Assembly: GCF_000719265.1 (NCBI RefSeq)
Contig: NZ_JOFL01000014.1
Coordinates: forward strand, 1-64,000
Direction: 5' to 3'
Length of the DNA stretch: 64,000 nt
DNA from: Streptomyces roseoverticillatus
GTDB lineage: Bacteria; Actinomycetota; Actinomycetes; Streptomycetales; Streptomycetaceae
Part shown: one piece after another, positions 35,909-46,079 of the stretch
Numbering within the stretch: the stretch's first letter is position 1
How the letters are laid out: every line of letters starts with the position of its first letter
The notes under the pieces: generated by a model
What the model was told of the DNA's origin: nothing
Database searches by the model: none
What the model saw: only the letters and a program-made list of their open reading frames with translations
Made by a program: the position numbers and the translations under genes

Positions 35909-36778
35909 TCAATTGTTGCGGATGCCCGCGAAGAGGTCGTCCTCGGGGAGGGACGTGCCGACGAGAGACTTCGCCAGCTCGTACTCCTCCGTCGGCCAGA
36001 TCTCCCGCTGGAGGTCCAGCGGCACGCGGAACCAGCCGCCGTCCGGGTCGATCTGCGTGGCGTGCGCGATCAGCGCCTTGTCGCGGATCTCGAAGAAGTC
36101 GCCGCAGGGCACGTACGTGGTCAGGGTGCGCTCGCGGCCCATGGTGTGCCAGCGCTCCAGCCACTCCCCGTACGGGGATTCCATGCCGCGCTCCAGCAGC
36201 GCGTCGTGCAGCGCCTGGGTGCGCGGCCGGTTGAAGCCCTGGTTGTAGTAGAGCTTCTGCGGCTGCCACGGCTCGCCGGCCTCGGGGTAGCGGGACGCGT
36301 CGCCGGCCGCCTCGAAGGCCACCATCGAGATCTTGTGCGTCATGATGTGGTCGGGGTGCGGGTAGCCGCCGTTCTCGTCGTACGTGGTGACCACGTGCGG
36401 ACGGAACTCGCGGATGAGCCGCACCAGCGCCTCCGCCGCTTCTTCGACGTTCTGCAGGGCGAAGCAGCCCTCCGGCAGCGGCGGCAGCGGGTCGCCCTCC
36501 GGCAGACCGGAGTCGACGAAGCCCAGCCACTCCTGCTTGACGCCCAGGATGTCGCGCGCCTCGGCCATCTCCTTGGCGCGGACCTCGTGGATGTGCTCCT
36601 CGATGTAGGGGTCGCCCTGGAGCTTGGGGTTGAGGATGGAGCCGCGCTCGCCGCCCGTGCAGGTGGCCACCAGCACGTCCACCCCCTCGGACACGTACTT
36701 GGCCATCGTGGCCGCGCCCTTGCTCGACTCGTCGTCGGGGTGGGCATGCACGGCCATCAGTCGCAGCTGCTCAGTCAA
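35909..36778 (-). CDS. mca: mycothiol S-conjugate amidase
   Basis: A 289-residue zinc amidase of the LmbE/PIG-L family. Zinc ligands are in VHAHPDDESSKGAA (HPDD) and YPHPDHIMTH. It cleaves mycothiol conjugates of electrophiles to a mercapturic acid and GlcN-Ins, the actinobacterial thiol detoxification route. I favour a TTG start at 36778 (MTEQLRLMAVHAHPDDES) with GAGGA seven bases upstream, since this matches known Mca N-termini; a GTG at 36796 is the alternative. It is divergent from the DUF4307 gene. Confidence 0.96.
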   Translation of the reverse strand: MTEQLRLMAVHAHPDDESSKGAATMAKYVSEGVDVLVATCTGGERGSILNPKLQGDPYIEEHIHEVRAKEMAEARDILGVKQEWLGFVDSGLPEGDPLPPLPEGCFALQNVEEAAEALVRLIREFRPHVVTTYDENGGYPHPDHIMTHKISMVAFEAAGDASRYPEAGEPWQPQKLYYNQGFNRPRTQALHDALLERGMESPYGEWLERWHTMGRERTLTTYVPCGDFFEIRDKALIAHATQIDPDGGWFRVPLDLQREIWPTEEYELAKSLVGTSLPEDDLFAGIRNN

Positions 36779-36904
36779 GGCTCGATCCTCAGTCACTGGT
36801 CATGGCCCGTCTTATCGGTGTGTCGGGGCGCCTCCTATAGTGACCGAAGCGGGAGGGCGTTTCATTCCTGTTCTCCCGAGCGGCACCGACCCGGAGGAAA
36901 GATC

Positions 36905-37315
36905 ATGGCTGCGGCACGCGAAGGGCTGCCCGACGGTCGCTACGGCCGCTCGGCGGACACGCGCGCGGACCGCAAGCTCAAGGTCGTCGGCGCGGTGCTG
37001 GGCGCCGGACTGCTCGGCGTGATCGCCTGGTCCGGGATCCACTACATCACCAAGTCGGACGTGACCGGCCAGCTCCTCCGCTCGAAGCCGGTCTCGGACG
37101 ACACCGTGCAGGCCGTCGTGGAGATCCGCAAGGGCAAGGACCAGACCGGCGTGTGCACGCTGCGCTCGCTCGGCGCCGACGGCTCCGAGGTCGGCCGCAA
37201 GGACGTCACGCTGGACCGCCGCGAGGAGCACTTCACCGAGTTCGTCGTCATGCGGACGACGCAGCACGCGGCGGCCACGGAGCTTGAGGGCTGCCGGGCG
37301 ACGCCGGGGCGCTGA
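36905..37315 (+). CDS. DUF4307-domain membrane protein
   Basis: A 136-residue protein. The cytoplasmic start (AAAREGLPDGRYGRSAD) carries the G-RYG-S motif typical of DUF4307, one transmembrane helix follows (about 27-46), then an extracytoplasmic domain with two cysteines. The function is unknown, but the family is conserved in actinobacteria next to mca. GGAGGAAAG precedes ATG 36905 and TATAGT (36836-36841) is a likely -10 box with a leader. Confidence 0.92.
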   Translation: MAAAREGLPDGRYGRSADTRADRKLKVVGAVLGAGLLGVIAWSGIHYITKSDVTGQLLRSKPVSDDTVQAVVEIRKGKDQTGVCTLRSLGADGSEVGRKDVTLDRREEHFTEFVVMRTTQHAAATELEGCRATPGR

Positions 37316-37602
37316 CGGGCGACGGGTGACGGGCCCGGGCGAACGCCGGCGTGCTGAAGCAGGGGTTCCGTCGGCCGGGCGCCACGCGCCGCAGCTGATC
37401 CGATACGGAGTGCAGTCACCTGCCTGACCTGCATTGACGCGATTCTTGCGTGATTTCTCCCGTTTACTTCTTCCCCCTCTCCGGACCCAATTGTTAGGCT
37501 CGTGGTTTCGCCCCGCTTTGAAGGTGCACCCTTCTGAGTAGGGCGTTCATTTGTTATCGCGATGTATCCCCAAGCATTCCCCAGTACCGACGAGGAGCAC
37601 CT

Positions 37603-38100
37603 GTGACCCAGACCAGCGACAACGTCACCTGGCTGACTCAGGAGGCGTACGACCAGCTCAAGGCCGAGCTGGAGTACCTGTCTGGTCCCGCTCGCACCGA
37701 GATCGCGACCAAGATCGCGGCCGCCCGCGAGGAGGGTGACCTGCGAGAGAACGGCGGGTACCACGCGGCCAAGGAGGAGCAGGGCAAGCAGGAGCTCCGC
37801 GTGCGCCAGCTCACCCAGCTGCTGGAGAACGCGAAGGTCGGCGAGGCCCCGGCGGCCACCGGCGTCGTCGCGCCCGGCATGGTGGTGACCATCGCCTTCG
37901 ACGGCGACGTGGACGACACCCTGGACTTCCTCCTCGCCTCCCGCGAGTACGCCAGCTCGGACATCGAGACGTACTCGCCGCAGTCCCCGCTGGGCTCCGG
38001 CGTCAACGGCAAGAAGATCGGCGAGGACGCCCAGTACGAGCTGCCGAACGGCAAGAAGGCCATGGTCCGCATCCTGGAGGCCAAGCCGTACACCGGCTGA
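37603..38100 (+). CDS. greA: transcription elongation factor GreA
   Basis: A 165-residue GreA. The N-terminal coiled-coil (about 15-80) carries AAAREEGDLRENGGYHAAKE, with the acidic tip that stimulates RNA polymerase to cleave backtracked transcripts. The C-terminal FKBP-like domain is marked by ETYSPQSPLGSGVNGKKIGE. The GTG at 37603 follows GAGGAG. A TTAGGCT box near 37492-37498 suggests a leader of about 100 nt. A strong terminator follows the gene. Confidence 0.96.
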   Translation: MTQTSDNVTWLTQEAYDQLKAELEYLSGPARTEIATKIAAAREEGDLRENGGYHAAKEEQGKQELRVRQLTQLLENAKVGEAPAATGVVAPGMVVTIAFDGDVDDTLDFLLASREYASSDIETYSPQSPLGSGVNGKKIGEDAQYELPNGKKAMVRILEAKPYTG

Positions 38101-38192
38101 CCAGCTGACCAGCTTCACGGGCTGACTGCTTCACCGGCTGACCGACGGCCGGGTCGCGCGGTACGTGTCGCAGGGCGTCGCACGCGGCGCAC

Positions 38193-38234
38193 GAAGGCCC
38201 TCCCGTCCCCTCTCAAGGGGGCGGGAGGGCCTTC
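38193..38234. terminator. strong bidirectional terminator
   Basis: GAAGGCCCTCCCG (38193-38205) pairs exactly with CGGGAGGGCCTTC (38222-38234), and an inner CCCC/GGGG extends the stem. It separates convergent greA and the ABC permease gene. Confidence 0.88.
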
Positions 38235-38290
38235 GCCGTGCTCGGGGGTGTCCCTCGGGGCGACACGCCGCGCTCAGGCCGTCGCCATGC

Positions 38291-39147
38291 TCAGGCCGTC
38301 GCCGACCGGAACTTCCGCACCGCCAGCGTCCGGAACAGCGCAATGATCAGCACCGACCAGATCAGCGACGCCCACACCGGGTGCTGCATCGGCCACGCCG
38401 CCGGCACGGGATAGCCGTCCGGCAGGTTGCCGAACAGCTCGCGCGCCGCCTGCACCGTGGCGCTGAAGGGGTTCCACTCCGCGATCGTGCGCAGCACCGT
38501 CGGCATGTTGTCGGCGGGCACGAAGGCGTTGGAGATGAAGGTGAGCGGGAAGAGCCAGATCAGCCCGCCCGAGGTGGCCGCCTCCGGGGTGCGCACCGAC
38601 AGCCCGATCAGCGCGCCGATCCAGGAGAAGGCGTAGCCGAGCAGGAGCAGCAGCGCGAACCCCGCCATGGCCTTGAGGACGCCTTCGTGGATCCGCCAGC
38701 CGACGATCACCGCCACGATCGCCAGTACGACCAGGGTGAGGGCCGTCTGCACCAGGTCGGCGAGCGTGCGGCCGGTGAGGACGGCGCCGCGGGCCATGGG
38801 CAGGGACCGGAAGCGGTCGATGAGCCCCTTGTGCATGTCGTCGGCGATGCCCGCCCCGGCGCCGGCCGTGGCGAAGGTGACCGTCTGGGCGAAGATGCCC
38901 GCCATGAGGAACTCGCGGTACGCGGCCGGGTCCGTGTTGCCGCCGACGGCGATCGAGCCGCCGAAGACGTAGCTGAACAGCACCACGAACATGATCGGCT
39001 GGATGAGCCCGAAGATGACCACCTCGGGGATGCGGATCATCCGGATCAGGTTGCGCTTGGCGACGACGAGGGAGTCGCGCACGGAGCGGCCGATGCCGCC
39101 GTGGACGCGGAGGGCGGCGGCTCTGGAGGCGGGGCTTCCGATGACGC

Positions 39148-39151
<4 letters not shown>
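38291..39151 (-). CDS. ABC transporter permease (DrrB/ABC-2 type)
   Basis: A 286-residue ABC-2 membrane protein with six hydrophobic segments and the family segment LTFISNAFVPADNMP before the last helices. The N-terminal region (about 1-45) is cytoplasmic. With the ATPase upstream it forms a DrrAB-like exporter for hydrophobic compounds. ATG 39151 has GGAGG seven bases away and overlaps the ATPase stop as ATGA, so the two are coupled. Confidence 0.94.
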
Positions 39152-40179
<1,028 letters not shown>

Positions 40180-40325
40180 GGAAGTTCTCCCCGCTGAATG
40201 ACGTATTACCTGATTTTACGTTCGGTGGTGCGATCTCGCCCTGTGAATGCCGTTCCCCGCTTGTGCAGGGAAACGCGGGCAATGCGGGTCAATCCGTGCA
40301 GGGTGCGGAAGGGCAACACCCTGTC

Positions 40326-40505
40326 CTCGTGCGGGTGTCGGGGCTCGTACGGCCGTCGGGGCTCGTGCGGGTGTCGGGCCTCGTATGGCCGTCGGGCTTC
40401 GTACGGCCATCGGGCCTCGTGCGGCCATCGGGCTTCGTACGGGCGTCGGGCTTCGTACGGCCATCGGACCTCGCATGGCCGTTGTGCCTCGTACGGGCGT
40501 CGGGC
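40326..40505. repeat. ten 18-bp tandem repeats
   Basis: Exactly ten consecutive 18-bp units, variants of CTCGTACGGCCGTCGGGC, run from 40326 to 40505 and stop 1 bp before the ilvA stop codon (40507). Because 18 is a multiple of three and no unit contains a stop, all frames stay open across it, producing repeats such as SGLVRP or RRPYEA in the translations. I see no ribosome sites or gene context that would make these real proteins. Confidence 0.85.
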
Positions 40506-40506
40506 T

Positions 40507-41778
40507 TCATATGGGGGCGGCACTCTCACCCGGCCATCCGGCCACCCGGTATCCCGCCTCCCGCAGGGCCGCGAACACCTCGTCGCAGTGCGCGGGCCCC
40601 TTCGTCTCCAGGTGCAGCTCCACTTCCGCCTCGGCCAGGCCGAGCCTCGGGTCGGTGCGGACGTGGCCGACGTCCAGGACGTTGGCGTCGGCGGCGGAGA
40701 GCACTTCCAGGAGCGCGGCAAGCGCCCCGGGGCGGTCGATCAGCCGCAGCCGCAGGCTCAGGTAGCGGCCGGCCGCCGCCATCCCGTGCCGCAGGACGCG
40801 CTGCAGCAGCAGCGGGTCGACGTTGCCGCCCGACAACACGGCGACGAGAGGTCCCTCGAACGAGTCGGGATCGGCCAGCAGCGCCGCCACCGGGCCCGCG
40901 CCTGCCGGCTCCACGACCATCTTGGCCCGCTCCAGGCAGAGCAGCAGCGCCCCGGCGAGGGCGTCCTCGGAGACCGTACAGACCCCGTCGACCAGCTCCC
41001 GGACGATGCCGAAGGGCACGTCCCCGGGGCGGCCCACCCGGATGCCGTCGGCCATCGTCACCGGCTCCGCGACCGCCACGGGGTGCCCGGCGGCCAGCGA
41101 CGGCGGGTACGCGGCCGCGCCCGCAGCCTGCACGCCCACGATCCGGACGTCCGGCCGCAGCGCCTTGACCGCGGTCGCGATCCCGGCCGCGAGCCCGCCG
41201 CCGCCCATGGCCACCACGATCGTGCGCGCCTCGGGGCACTGTTCGAGGATCTCCAGGCCGACGGTGCCCTGACCGGCGATGACGTCCGGGTGGTCGAAGG
41301 GGTGGACGAAGACGGCGCCCGTCGCGCGGGCATACTGCCGGGCGGCGGACAGCGCCTCGTCCAGGACCTGTCCCCGCAGGCGCACCTCGGCGCCGTACGC
41401 GCGGGTCGCGGCGACCTTCGGCAGGGGCGCGCTCACCGGCATGAACACCGTGGCGCGCACGCCCAGGAGCGCGGCTGCCAGGGCCACGCCCTGCGCATGG
41501 TTGCCCGCGCTGGCGGCCACGACCCCCGCCGCGCGCTCCCCCTGCGAGAGCCCGGCGATGCGGGTGTACGCGCCGCGGACCTTGAAGGAGCCGGTCCGCT
41601 GGAGGTTCTCGCACTTGAGGCGGACGGGGGCGCCGATCAGGCGGGAGAGGTGGCGGCTGCCTTCCAGGGCCGTGACGCGGGTGACGCCCGCGAGGACCTT
41701 CCGGGCGCGCAGGACGTCGTCGAGGGTGACAGCGGGGGCAGCGGGCAGGCCGGGCCGGTCCGCCGCGCGTACGGCCAT
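40507..41778 (-). CDS. ilvA: threonine ammonia-lyase with ACT domain
   Basis: A 423-residue PLP enzyme converting threonine to 2-oxobutyrate. The PLP lysine is K66 in RTGSFKVRGA, the phosphate-binding Gly-rich loop is VVAMGGGGLAAG, and a C-terminal ACT domain (about 340-410, RLIDRPGALAALLEVL) is present. Single-ACT enzymes of this form occur as biosynthetic or catabolic types; the short domain fits the catabolic type. A tandem repeat array starts right after its stop. Its upstream region is shared with the divergent marR gene. Confidence 0.94.
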   Translation of the reverse strand: MAVRAADRPGLPAAPAVTLDDVLRARKVLAGVTRVTALEGSRHLSRLIGAPVRLKCENLQRTGSFKVRGAYTRIAGLSQGERAAGVVAASAGNHAQGVALAAALLGVRATVFMPVSAPLPKVAATRAYGAEVRLRGQVLDEALSAARQYARATGAVFVHPFDHPDVIAGQGTVGLEILEQCPEARTIVVAMGGGGLAAGIATAVKALRPDVRIVGVQAAGAAAYPPSLAAGHPVAVAEPVTMADGIRVGRPGDVPFGIVRELVDGVCTVSEDALAGALLLCLERAKMVVEPAGAGPVAALLADPDSFEGPLVAVLSGGNVDPLLLQRVLRHGMAAAGRYLSLRLRLIDRPGALAALLEVLSAADANVLDVGHVRTDPRLGLAEAEVELHLETKGPAHCDEVFAALREAGYRVAGWPGESAAPI

Positions 41779-42084
41779 GAGGCCAGTGTGGCAGCCGGGC
41801 GGGCGGCCCGCGCACGGCTCCGGTGAGCGGGCCCGCGGTGGGTCCGAGGCTCGGTTTCGGCTCGCTTGCGGCTCGTTTACGTAACGACCTTACGTAACGA
41901 CCGTCGTGACCGACGCATATCGTCCGGCCGATTCCGGTGCGCATCGCAGTGCATATCCATGCATACCGAGCGGATTGTCAGGCACCGCTCCAGCGGATTG
42001 TCCGCCACCGGCCCAGGGGCCCTCCGGGCCGCGTACTCTGTCCCCCAATCTTCCCTGCCCGACGCACGAAGTGAGCCCCAGGCC
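41779..42084. promoter_or_regulatory. ilvA-marR intergenic region with twin TTACGTAA boxes
   Basis: TTACGTAACGACC occurs twice in tandem (41877-41889 and 41890-41902), each copy starting with the perfect palindrome TTACGTAA. A second imperfect palindrome TGCAT-atcc-ATGCA lies near 41950-41963. Both are in the divergent promoter space and may be operators for the MarR protein. Confidence 0.5.
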
Positions 42085-42585
42085 ATGCCCACCCCTTCGG
42101 ACATGACGACCGACATCGCCCCAGGTGTCCTCGACGCGCTCCAGCACCAGGTTGCCGTCTTCGCACGCCGCGCCGAACAGACGCGGCTCGGCGGCGTGGG
42201 ACAGGTCCGCAACTCGATGGACCGCGCCGCTTATCTGCTGCTCAACCGCCTCGACCAGGAAGGCCCGATGGGCGTCAAGGCGCTCGCCGCCGGCATGGGC
42301 ATCGACTCCTCGACCGTCACCCGCCAGGTGGCGCCGCTGGTCGACACCGGCCTGGTCAAGCGCACCTCGCACCCCGAGGACGGCCGTGCCGTGGTTCTCC
42401 AGCTCTCCCCGCGCGGCAAGGCGCGCCTGGAGGAGGTGCGGGCCTCGCGGCGCGCGCTGATGGCGCTGGTGACGGAGGGCTGGAGCGAGGGCGAGCGGGA
42501 CGCGTTCTGCTCGCTGCTCACGCGCTTCAACACCGCGCTGTCCGAGGTGCACAACGCCCTGCCGCCGGTGACGCCGACGGCGTGA
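42085..42585 (+). CDS. MarR-family transcriptional regulator
   Basis: A 166-residue winged-helix regulator. The core is about 40-130, with KALAAGMGIDSSTVTRQVAP as the recognition helix and a wing at TSHPEDGRAVVLQLSPRG. Effector and targets are unknown, but twin palindromes in its promoter space point to autoregulation and perhaps control of ilvA. ATG 42085 is the first in-frame start near the domain; MTTDIAPG at 42103 is possible. Confidence 0.92.
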   Translation: MPTPSDMTTDIAPGVLDALQHQVAVFARRAEQTRLGGVGQVRNSMDRAAYLLLNRLDQEGPMGVKALAAGMGIDSSTVTRQVAPLVDTGLVKRTSHPEDGRAVVLQLSPRGKARLEEVRASRRALMALVTEGWSEGERDAFCSLLTRFNTALSEVHNALPPVTPTA

Positions 42586-42587
42586 CC

Positions 42588-42695
42588 GCACCGAAGAACG
42601 CGTCGAAGGACGCACTGAACATCGCACCGAGTAACGCGCCGAACAACGCATCGAGCAACGCGCTGAGCGCACCGTAGAACGCGCTGAAACGCACT
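42588..42695. repeat. degenerate 12-bp tandem repeats after marR
   Basis: About nine imperfect units near the pattern AACGCGCCGAAC follow the MarR stop codon and run into the terminator. Some translations of the region look like Ser-Arg-Cys repeats and should not be taken as genes. Confidence 0.5.
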
Positions 42696-42696
42696 G

Positions 42697-42731
42697 CGCC
42701 GGGCGGGCCGCGTAATGCGGCCCGCCCGGCG
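42697..42731. terminator. bidirectional terminator between marR and metB
   Basis: A perfect 15-bp stem, CGCCGGGCGGGCCGC / GCGGCCCGCCCGGCG, with the loop GTAAT. It serves two convergent genes. Confidence 0.9.
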
Positions 42732-42767
42732 TAGGGGGAAAGCGAAGGACCGGCGAAGGACCGGCGA

Positions 42768-43913
42768 CTAGCCCAGCGCCTGCGTGAGGTCGGCCAGCAG
42801 ATCGTCGACGGACTCGATGCCCACCGACAGGCGGACCAGGTCCGCGGGGACCTCCAGCTGGGACCCGGCGGTCGACGCGTGCGTCATCAGGCCCGGGTGC
42901 TCGATCAGCGACTCCACGCCGCCGAGGGACTCGCCGAGGGTGAACACCTCGGTGCGGTTGCAGATCTCGACGGCCTGCTCCTGGCCGCCGGCCACACGGA
43001 ACGACACCATGCCGCCGAAGGACTTCATCTGCTTGGCGGCGACCTCGTGCAGCGCGTGCTCGGGCAGACCCGGGTAGTAGACCTGGGTGACCTTGGGGTG
43101 GGAGACGAGCAGCTCGGCCACGCGCTCGGCGTTGGCGCTGTGCCGGTCCATGCGCACGGCGAGGGTCTTGATGCCGCGCAGCGTCAGCCAGGAGTCGAAG
43201 GGGCCGGCGACGGCGCCCATCGCGTTCTGGTGGTAGGCGAGCTCCTCGGCGAGGCCCGCGTCCGCGGTGATCAGCGCGCCGCCCACGACGTCGGAGTGGC
43301 CGCCCATGTACTTGGTCGTGGAGTGCACGACGACGTCCGCGCCGAGCGCGAGCGGCTGCTGCAGGTACGGGCTCGCGAAGGTGTTGTCGATGACCAGGCG
43401 GACCCCGGCCGAGTGCGCGACCTCGGCGAGGGCGGCGATGTCGCTGATGCCCAGCAGCGGGTTCGACGGGGTCTCGACCCAGATCGCCTTGGTCGAGGGC
43501 CGCAGGGCCGCGCGCACGGCGGCCGGGTCGGAGGTGTCGGCGACCGACCACTCCACGCCCCAGCGGCTGATCACCTTGGCGAAGAGGCGGAAGGTGCCGC
43601 CGTAGGCGTCGTTCGGGATGACCACGTGGTCACCCGGCGCCAGGAGCGTACGCAGCAGGGTGTCCTCGGCGGCCAGGCCGGACGCGAACGCCAGGCCGCG
43701 GACACCGCCCTCCAGCGCCGCCAGGTTCTCCTCAAGAGCGGTACGGGTCGGGTTGGCGCTGCGGCTGTACTCGTAACCGCCGCGCAGACCGCCGACCCCG
43801 TCCTGCTTGTAGGTGGACACCTGGTAGATCGGCGGCACGACGGCCCCGGTCAGCGGGTCCGGCTCCTGCCCGGCGTGGATGGCCAGGGTTTCGAAGGCAT
43901 GCTGATCGCTCAT
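42768..43913 (-). CDS. metB: cystathionine gamma-synthase / trans-sulfuration enzyme
   Basis: A 381-residue Cys/Met-metabolism PLP enzyme. PLP is held by K201 in VVHSTTKYMGGHSDVVGG; the active-site YEYSRSANPTR and the C-terminal SLGGVESLIEHPGLMTHAS segment are diagnostic. It forms cystathionine from an activated homoserine and cysteine; a gamma-lyase or dual role cannot be excluded. ATG 43913 is 7 nt after a TAGGCT -10 box (complement of 43921-43926), a leaderless-type start. Confidence 0.93.
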   Translation of the reverse strand: MSDQHAFETLAIHAGQEPDPLTGAVVPPIYQVSTYKQDGVGGLRGGYEYSRSANPTRTALEENLAALEGGVRGLAFASGLAAEDTLLRTLLAPGDHVVIPNDAYGGTFRLFAKVISRWGVEWSVADTSDPAAVRAALRPSTKAIWVETPSNPLLGISDIAALAEVAHSAGVRLVIDNTFASPYLQQPLALGADVVVHSTTKYMGGHSDVVGGALITADAGLAEELAYHQNAMGAVAGPFDSWLTLRGIKTLAVRMDRHSANAERVAELLVSHPKVTQVYYPGLPEHALHEVAAKQMKSFGGMVSFRVAGGQEQAVEICNRTEVFTLGESLGGVESLIEHPGLMTHASTAGSQLEVPADLVRLSVGIESVDDLLADLTQALG

Positions 43914-44044
43914 TTTCCCGAGCCTAGTACTCCGCACACCCGAACACCCGTGTTCACTTGTAACCGGAGGATGAACGATCCGCGGATCCCGCGCGTTGTT
44001 CCTCACATAGCCGTACGCTGCCCCACCCACGTTCAGGACCGCTC

Positions 44045-45142
44045 ATGGAGTTTCTGCTCATCATGCTGGCCGTCGTCGCGATCGGCGCCGTCCTCGCCGG
44101 GCCCGCGCTGCGCCGCCGGCGGGCCCGCGCCGGGCTGGCCGGCGGACCGCACGGACCCGGCCCGGTCGACGCGGCCGCCGCGCACGGCTTCCTGCCGCCC
44201 GAGCAGCTGGACGTCCGCCTGCCCGGCCCCGACCCCGAGCTGCTGGGCGCCGTCGAGGAGGCCCGCCGCACGCAGGACTGGAAGCCCGCCGCCGAGCTGC
44301 TCTCCCGCACGAACGACCCGGAGCAGCGCTGGCAGCGCGTACAGACGCTGGCGGGCGCGGCGGTCCGCGAGCTGGCCGGCGCACCGGGCACGGGCGGCCT
44401 GTGGCTGCGGCACTGGCGCGTGGTGGCCCCGGAGGACGCGGGCGGCGCGGCCGTGCAGGCCGAGTTCCTGGTCCAGCAGGCCCTGCGCGACCCGTCCTCG
44501 CAGGACTACCGCATGATCCTGGAGGAGGCCCGTACGGTCTGCGCGGAGGCCGCCCGGCTGGCCCCGGAGGATGTGGTGCCGCTGATCGTCGAGCTGGGCG
44601 TGGCGCGCGGCATGGGCGTGGGAGCCGCCGAGTTCCAGTCGGCGTGGGAGCGGGTCGCCGCCCGCGCCCCCCAGCACATGGGCGCCCACCTGGCCGCGCT
44701 GCGCTACTGGAGCGCGAAGTGGCACGGCTCCCGCGAGCAGGCCGACGCCTTCGCGCAGCGGGCGGCCGCGGGCGCGGCGAAGGGCAGCCTGCTGCCGGCG
44801 CTGCCGCTGTTCGCCGTCCACGACCACCTGCCCGACGTGAACGTCGTCCAGGGCCTGTACCGCAGCGAGGTGATCACCCGCGCGATCGAGGCGGCGCAGT
44901 ACGCCGCCGTCCACGCCCCGTCCGACCACCCCGTCCTGCCGCACGTCCGCCACCTGCTCGTCTGGTTCCTGGTCAACGCCGAGCGCTACCCGGAGGCGAT
45001 CGAGCAGCTGCGCCGGGTGGACGGCCACATCGGTGCGGTGCCGTGGTCGTACGAGGCGGATCCGGTCGCGGCGTACGCGGCGTACCGCGCGGTGGCGCTG
45101 GCGGGCGGGGAATCGCCGGGAGCGGCGAACCGTTGGCTGTAA
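44045..45142 (+). CDS. membrane-anchored TPR-like protein
   Basis: A 365-residue protein. An N-terminal helix ([18 protein letters not shown], 2-19) with RRRRAR after it anchors it with the bulk in the cytoplasm. The remainder is helical, with TPR-like spacing in several segments and no catalytic motif. I recall such proteins being conserved in Streptomyces near msrA but no function. It is upstream of msrA by 41 bp in the same direction. Confidence 0.82.
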   Translation: MEFLLIMLAVVAIGAVLAGPALRRRRARAGLAGGPHGPGPVDAAAAHGFLPPEQLDVRLPGPDPELLGAVEEARRTQDWKPAAELLSRTNDPEQRWQRVQTLAGAAVRELAGAPGTGGLWLRHWRVVAPEDAGGAAVQAEFLVQQALRDPSSQDYRMILEEARTVCAEAARLAPEDVVPLIVELGVARGMGVGAAEFQSAWERVAARAPQHMGAHLAALRYWSAKWHGSREQADAFAQRAAAGAAKGSLLPALPLFAVHDHLPDVNVVQGLYRSEVITRAIEAAQYAAVHAPSDHPVLPHVRHLLVWFLVNAERYPEAIEQLRRVDGHIGAVPWSYEADPVAAYAAYRAVALAGGESPGAANRWL

Positions 45143-45183
45143 AGCCGCGCCGTGCTTGCCTTTGACGCCTTGGAGGCCCTGAC

Positions 45184-45846
45184 ATGCTCTTCCCCACCCG
45201 AGAACCCCGCCTCCCCACCCCGGAAGAGGCCCTGAAGGGCCGCCCGGAACCGGAATTCCCCCTCCAGGAACGCCACACGGTGCTGGGCACGCCCCTGGGC
45301 GGCCCCTACCCGGCGGGCCTGGAAGTGGCGGACTTCGCTCTCGGCTGCTTCTGGGGCGCGGAACGCAAGTTCTGGCAGACGGAGGGCGTCCGGACCACCC
45401 TCGTCGGCTACCAGGGCGGCCACACGCCGCACCCGGCGTACGAGGAGGTGTGCAGCGGCCTGACGGGCCACACGGAGGTGGTCCGCGTGGTCTTCGACCC
45501 GGCAGTCGTCTCCTACGCCACCCTCCTGAAGCTCTTCTGGGAATCCCACAACCCCACCCAGGGCTTCCGCCAGGGCAACGACCGCGGCACGCAGTACCGC
45601 TCGGCGATCTACACCCACTCCGCCGCCCAGCAGTCGACCGCGGAGTCCTCCCGGGAGGCGTACCAGCAGGTCCTGACGGGCTCGGGCTACGGCCCCATCA
45701 CCACGGAAATCCTCCCGGCGGGCCCGTTCTACTACGCGGAGCCCTACCACCAGCAGTATCTTGCGCGCAACATTAACGGCTACTGCGGGATCGGCGGGAC
45801 TGGTGTTAGCTGCCCGATCGGCGTGGCCGAGGCTAACGGCCAGTGA
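45184..45846 (+). CDS. msrA: peptide-methionine (S)-S-oxide reductase
   Basis: A 220-residue MsrA. The catalytic cysteine is C55 in [13 protein letters not shown], with [17 protein letters not shown] and HAEV-like GHTEVVRV further on. Resolving cysteines are in the C-terminal [16 protein letters not shown]. The N-terminal 45 residues extend beyond the core as in other Streptomyces enzymes. It repairs oxidised methionine with thioredoxin. Its stop overlaps a following GTG as GTGA. Confidence 0.96.
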   Translation: MLFPTREPRLPTPEEALKGRPEPEFPLQERHTVLGTPLGGPYPAGLEVADFALGCFWGAERKFWQTEGVRTTLVGYQGGHTPHPAYEEVCSGLTGHTEVVRVVFDPAVVSYATLLKLFWESHNPTQGFRQGNDRGTQYRSAIYTHSAAQQSTAESSREAYQQVLTGSGYGPITTEILPAGPFYYAEPYHQQYLARNINGYCGIGGTGVSCPIGVAEANGQ

Positions 45847-45932
45847 CTGAACCGCTGCCTGCGGGCGCGGTGGCAACGCTGGAGGCGCTGCTGGCGGGAC
45901 CGGATCCGGCGAACAGCGTCCTCAGGGCTTAA
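45843..45932 (+). pseudogene. 29-codon ORF coupled to msrA, probably a truncated gene start
   Basis: A GTG overlapping the msrA stop (GTGA, 45843-45846) opens a 29-codon frame beginning [20 protein letters not shown] and ending at a TAA (45930). The tight coupling is what one expects for a real second gene of the operon, but it stops just where the accessory region begins. I read it as a 5' fragment whose remainder was replaced; a genuine 29-residue peptide is the alternative. Confidence 0.4.
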
Positions 45933-46079
45933 ATCCCGTACACGCCGGAGCCCCGCTTCCGGAAGCGCTGAACTCACGGCAGCACGCCCGTGCGTCAACT
46001 CCCCTGCCGACCGGGACTTACCCACTTGGGATACCCCTCTGGGATGCTGGGGTGCAGTTGGCGACGGAGGGCAACTCGC

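Noticed and set aside
40206..40721. Open frames encoding hexapeptide repeats (RRPYEA, KPDGRT, SGLVRP, SYGRRA)
   Set aside because: They arise because an 18-bp repeat without stops keeps every frame open. No ribosome sites exist and all frames look equally repetitive, so none is supported as a gene.
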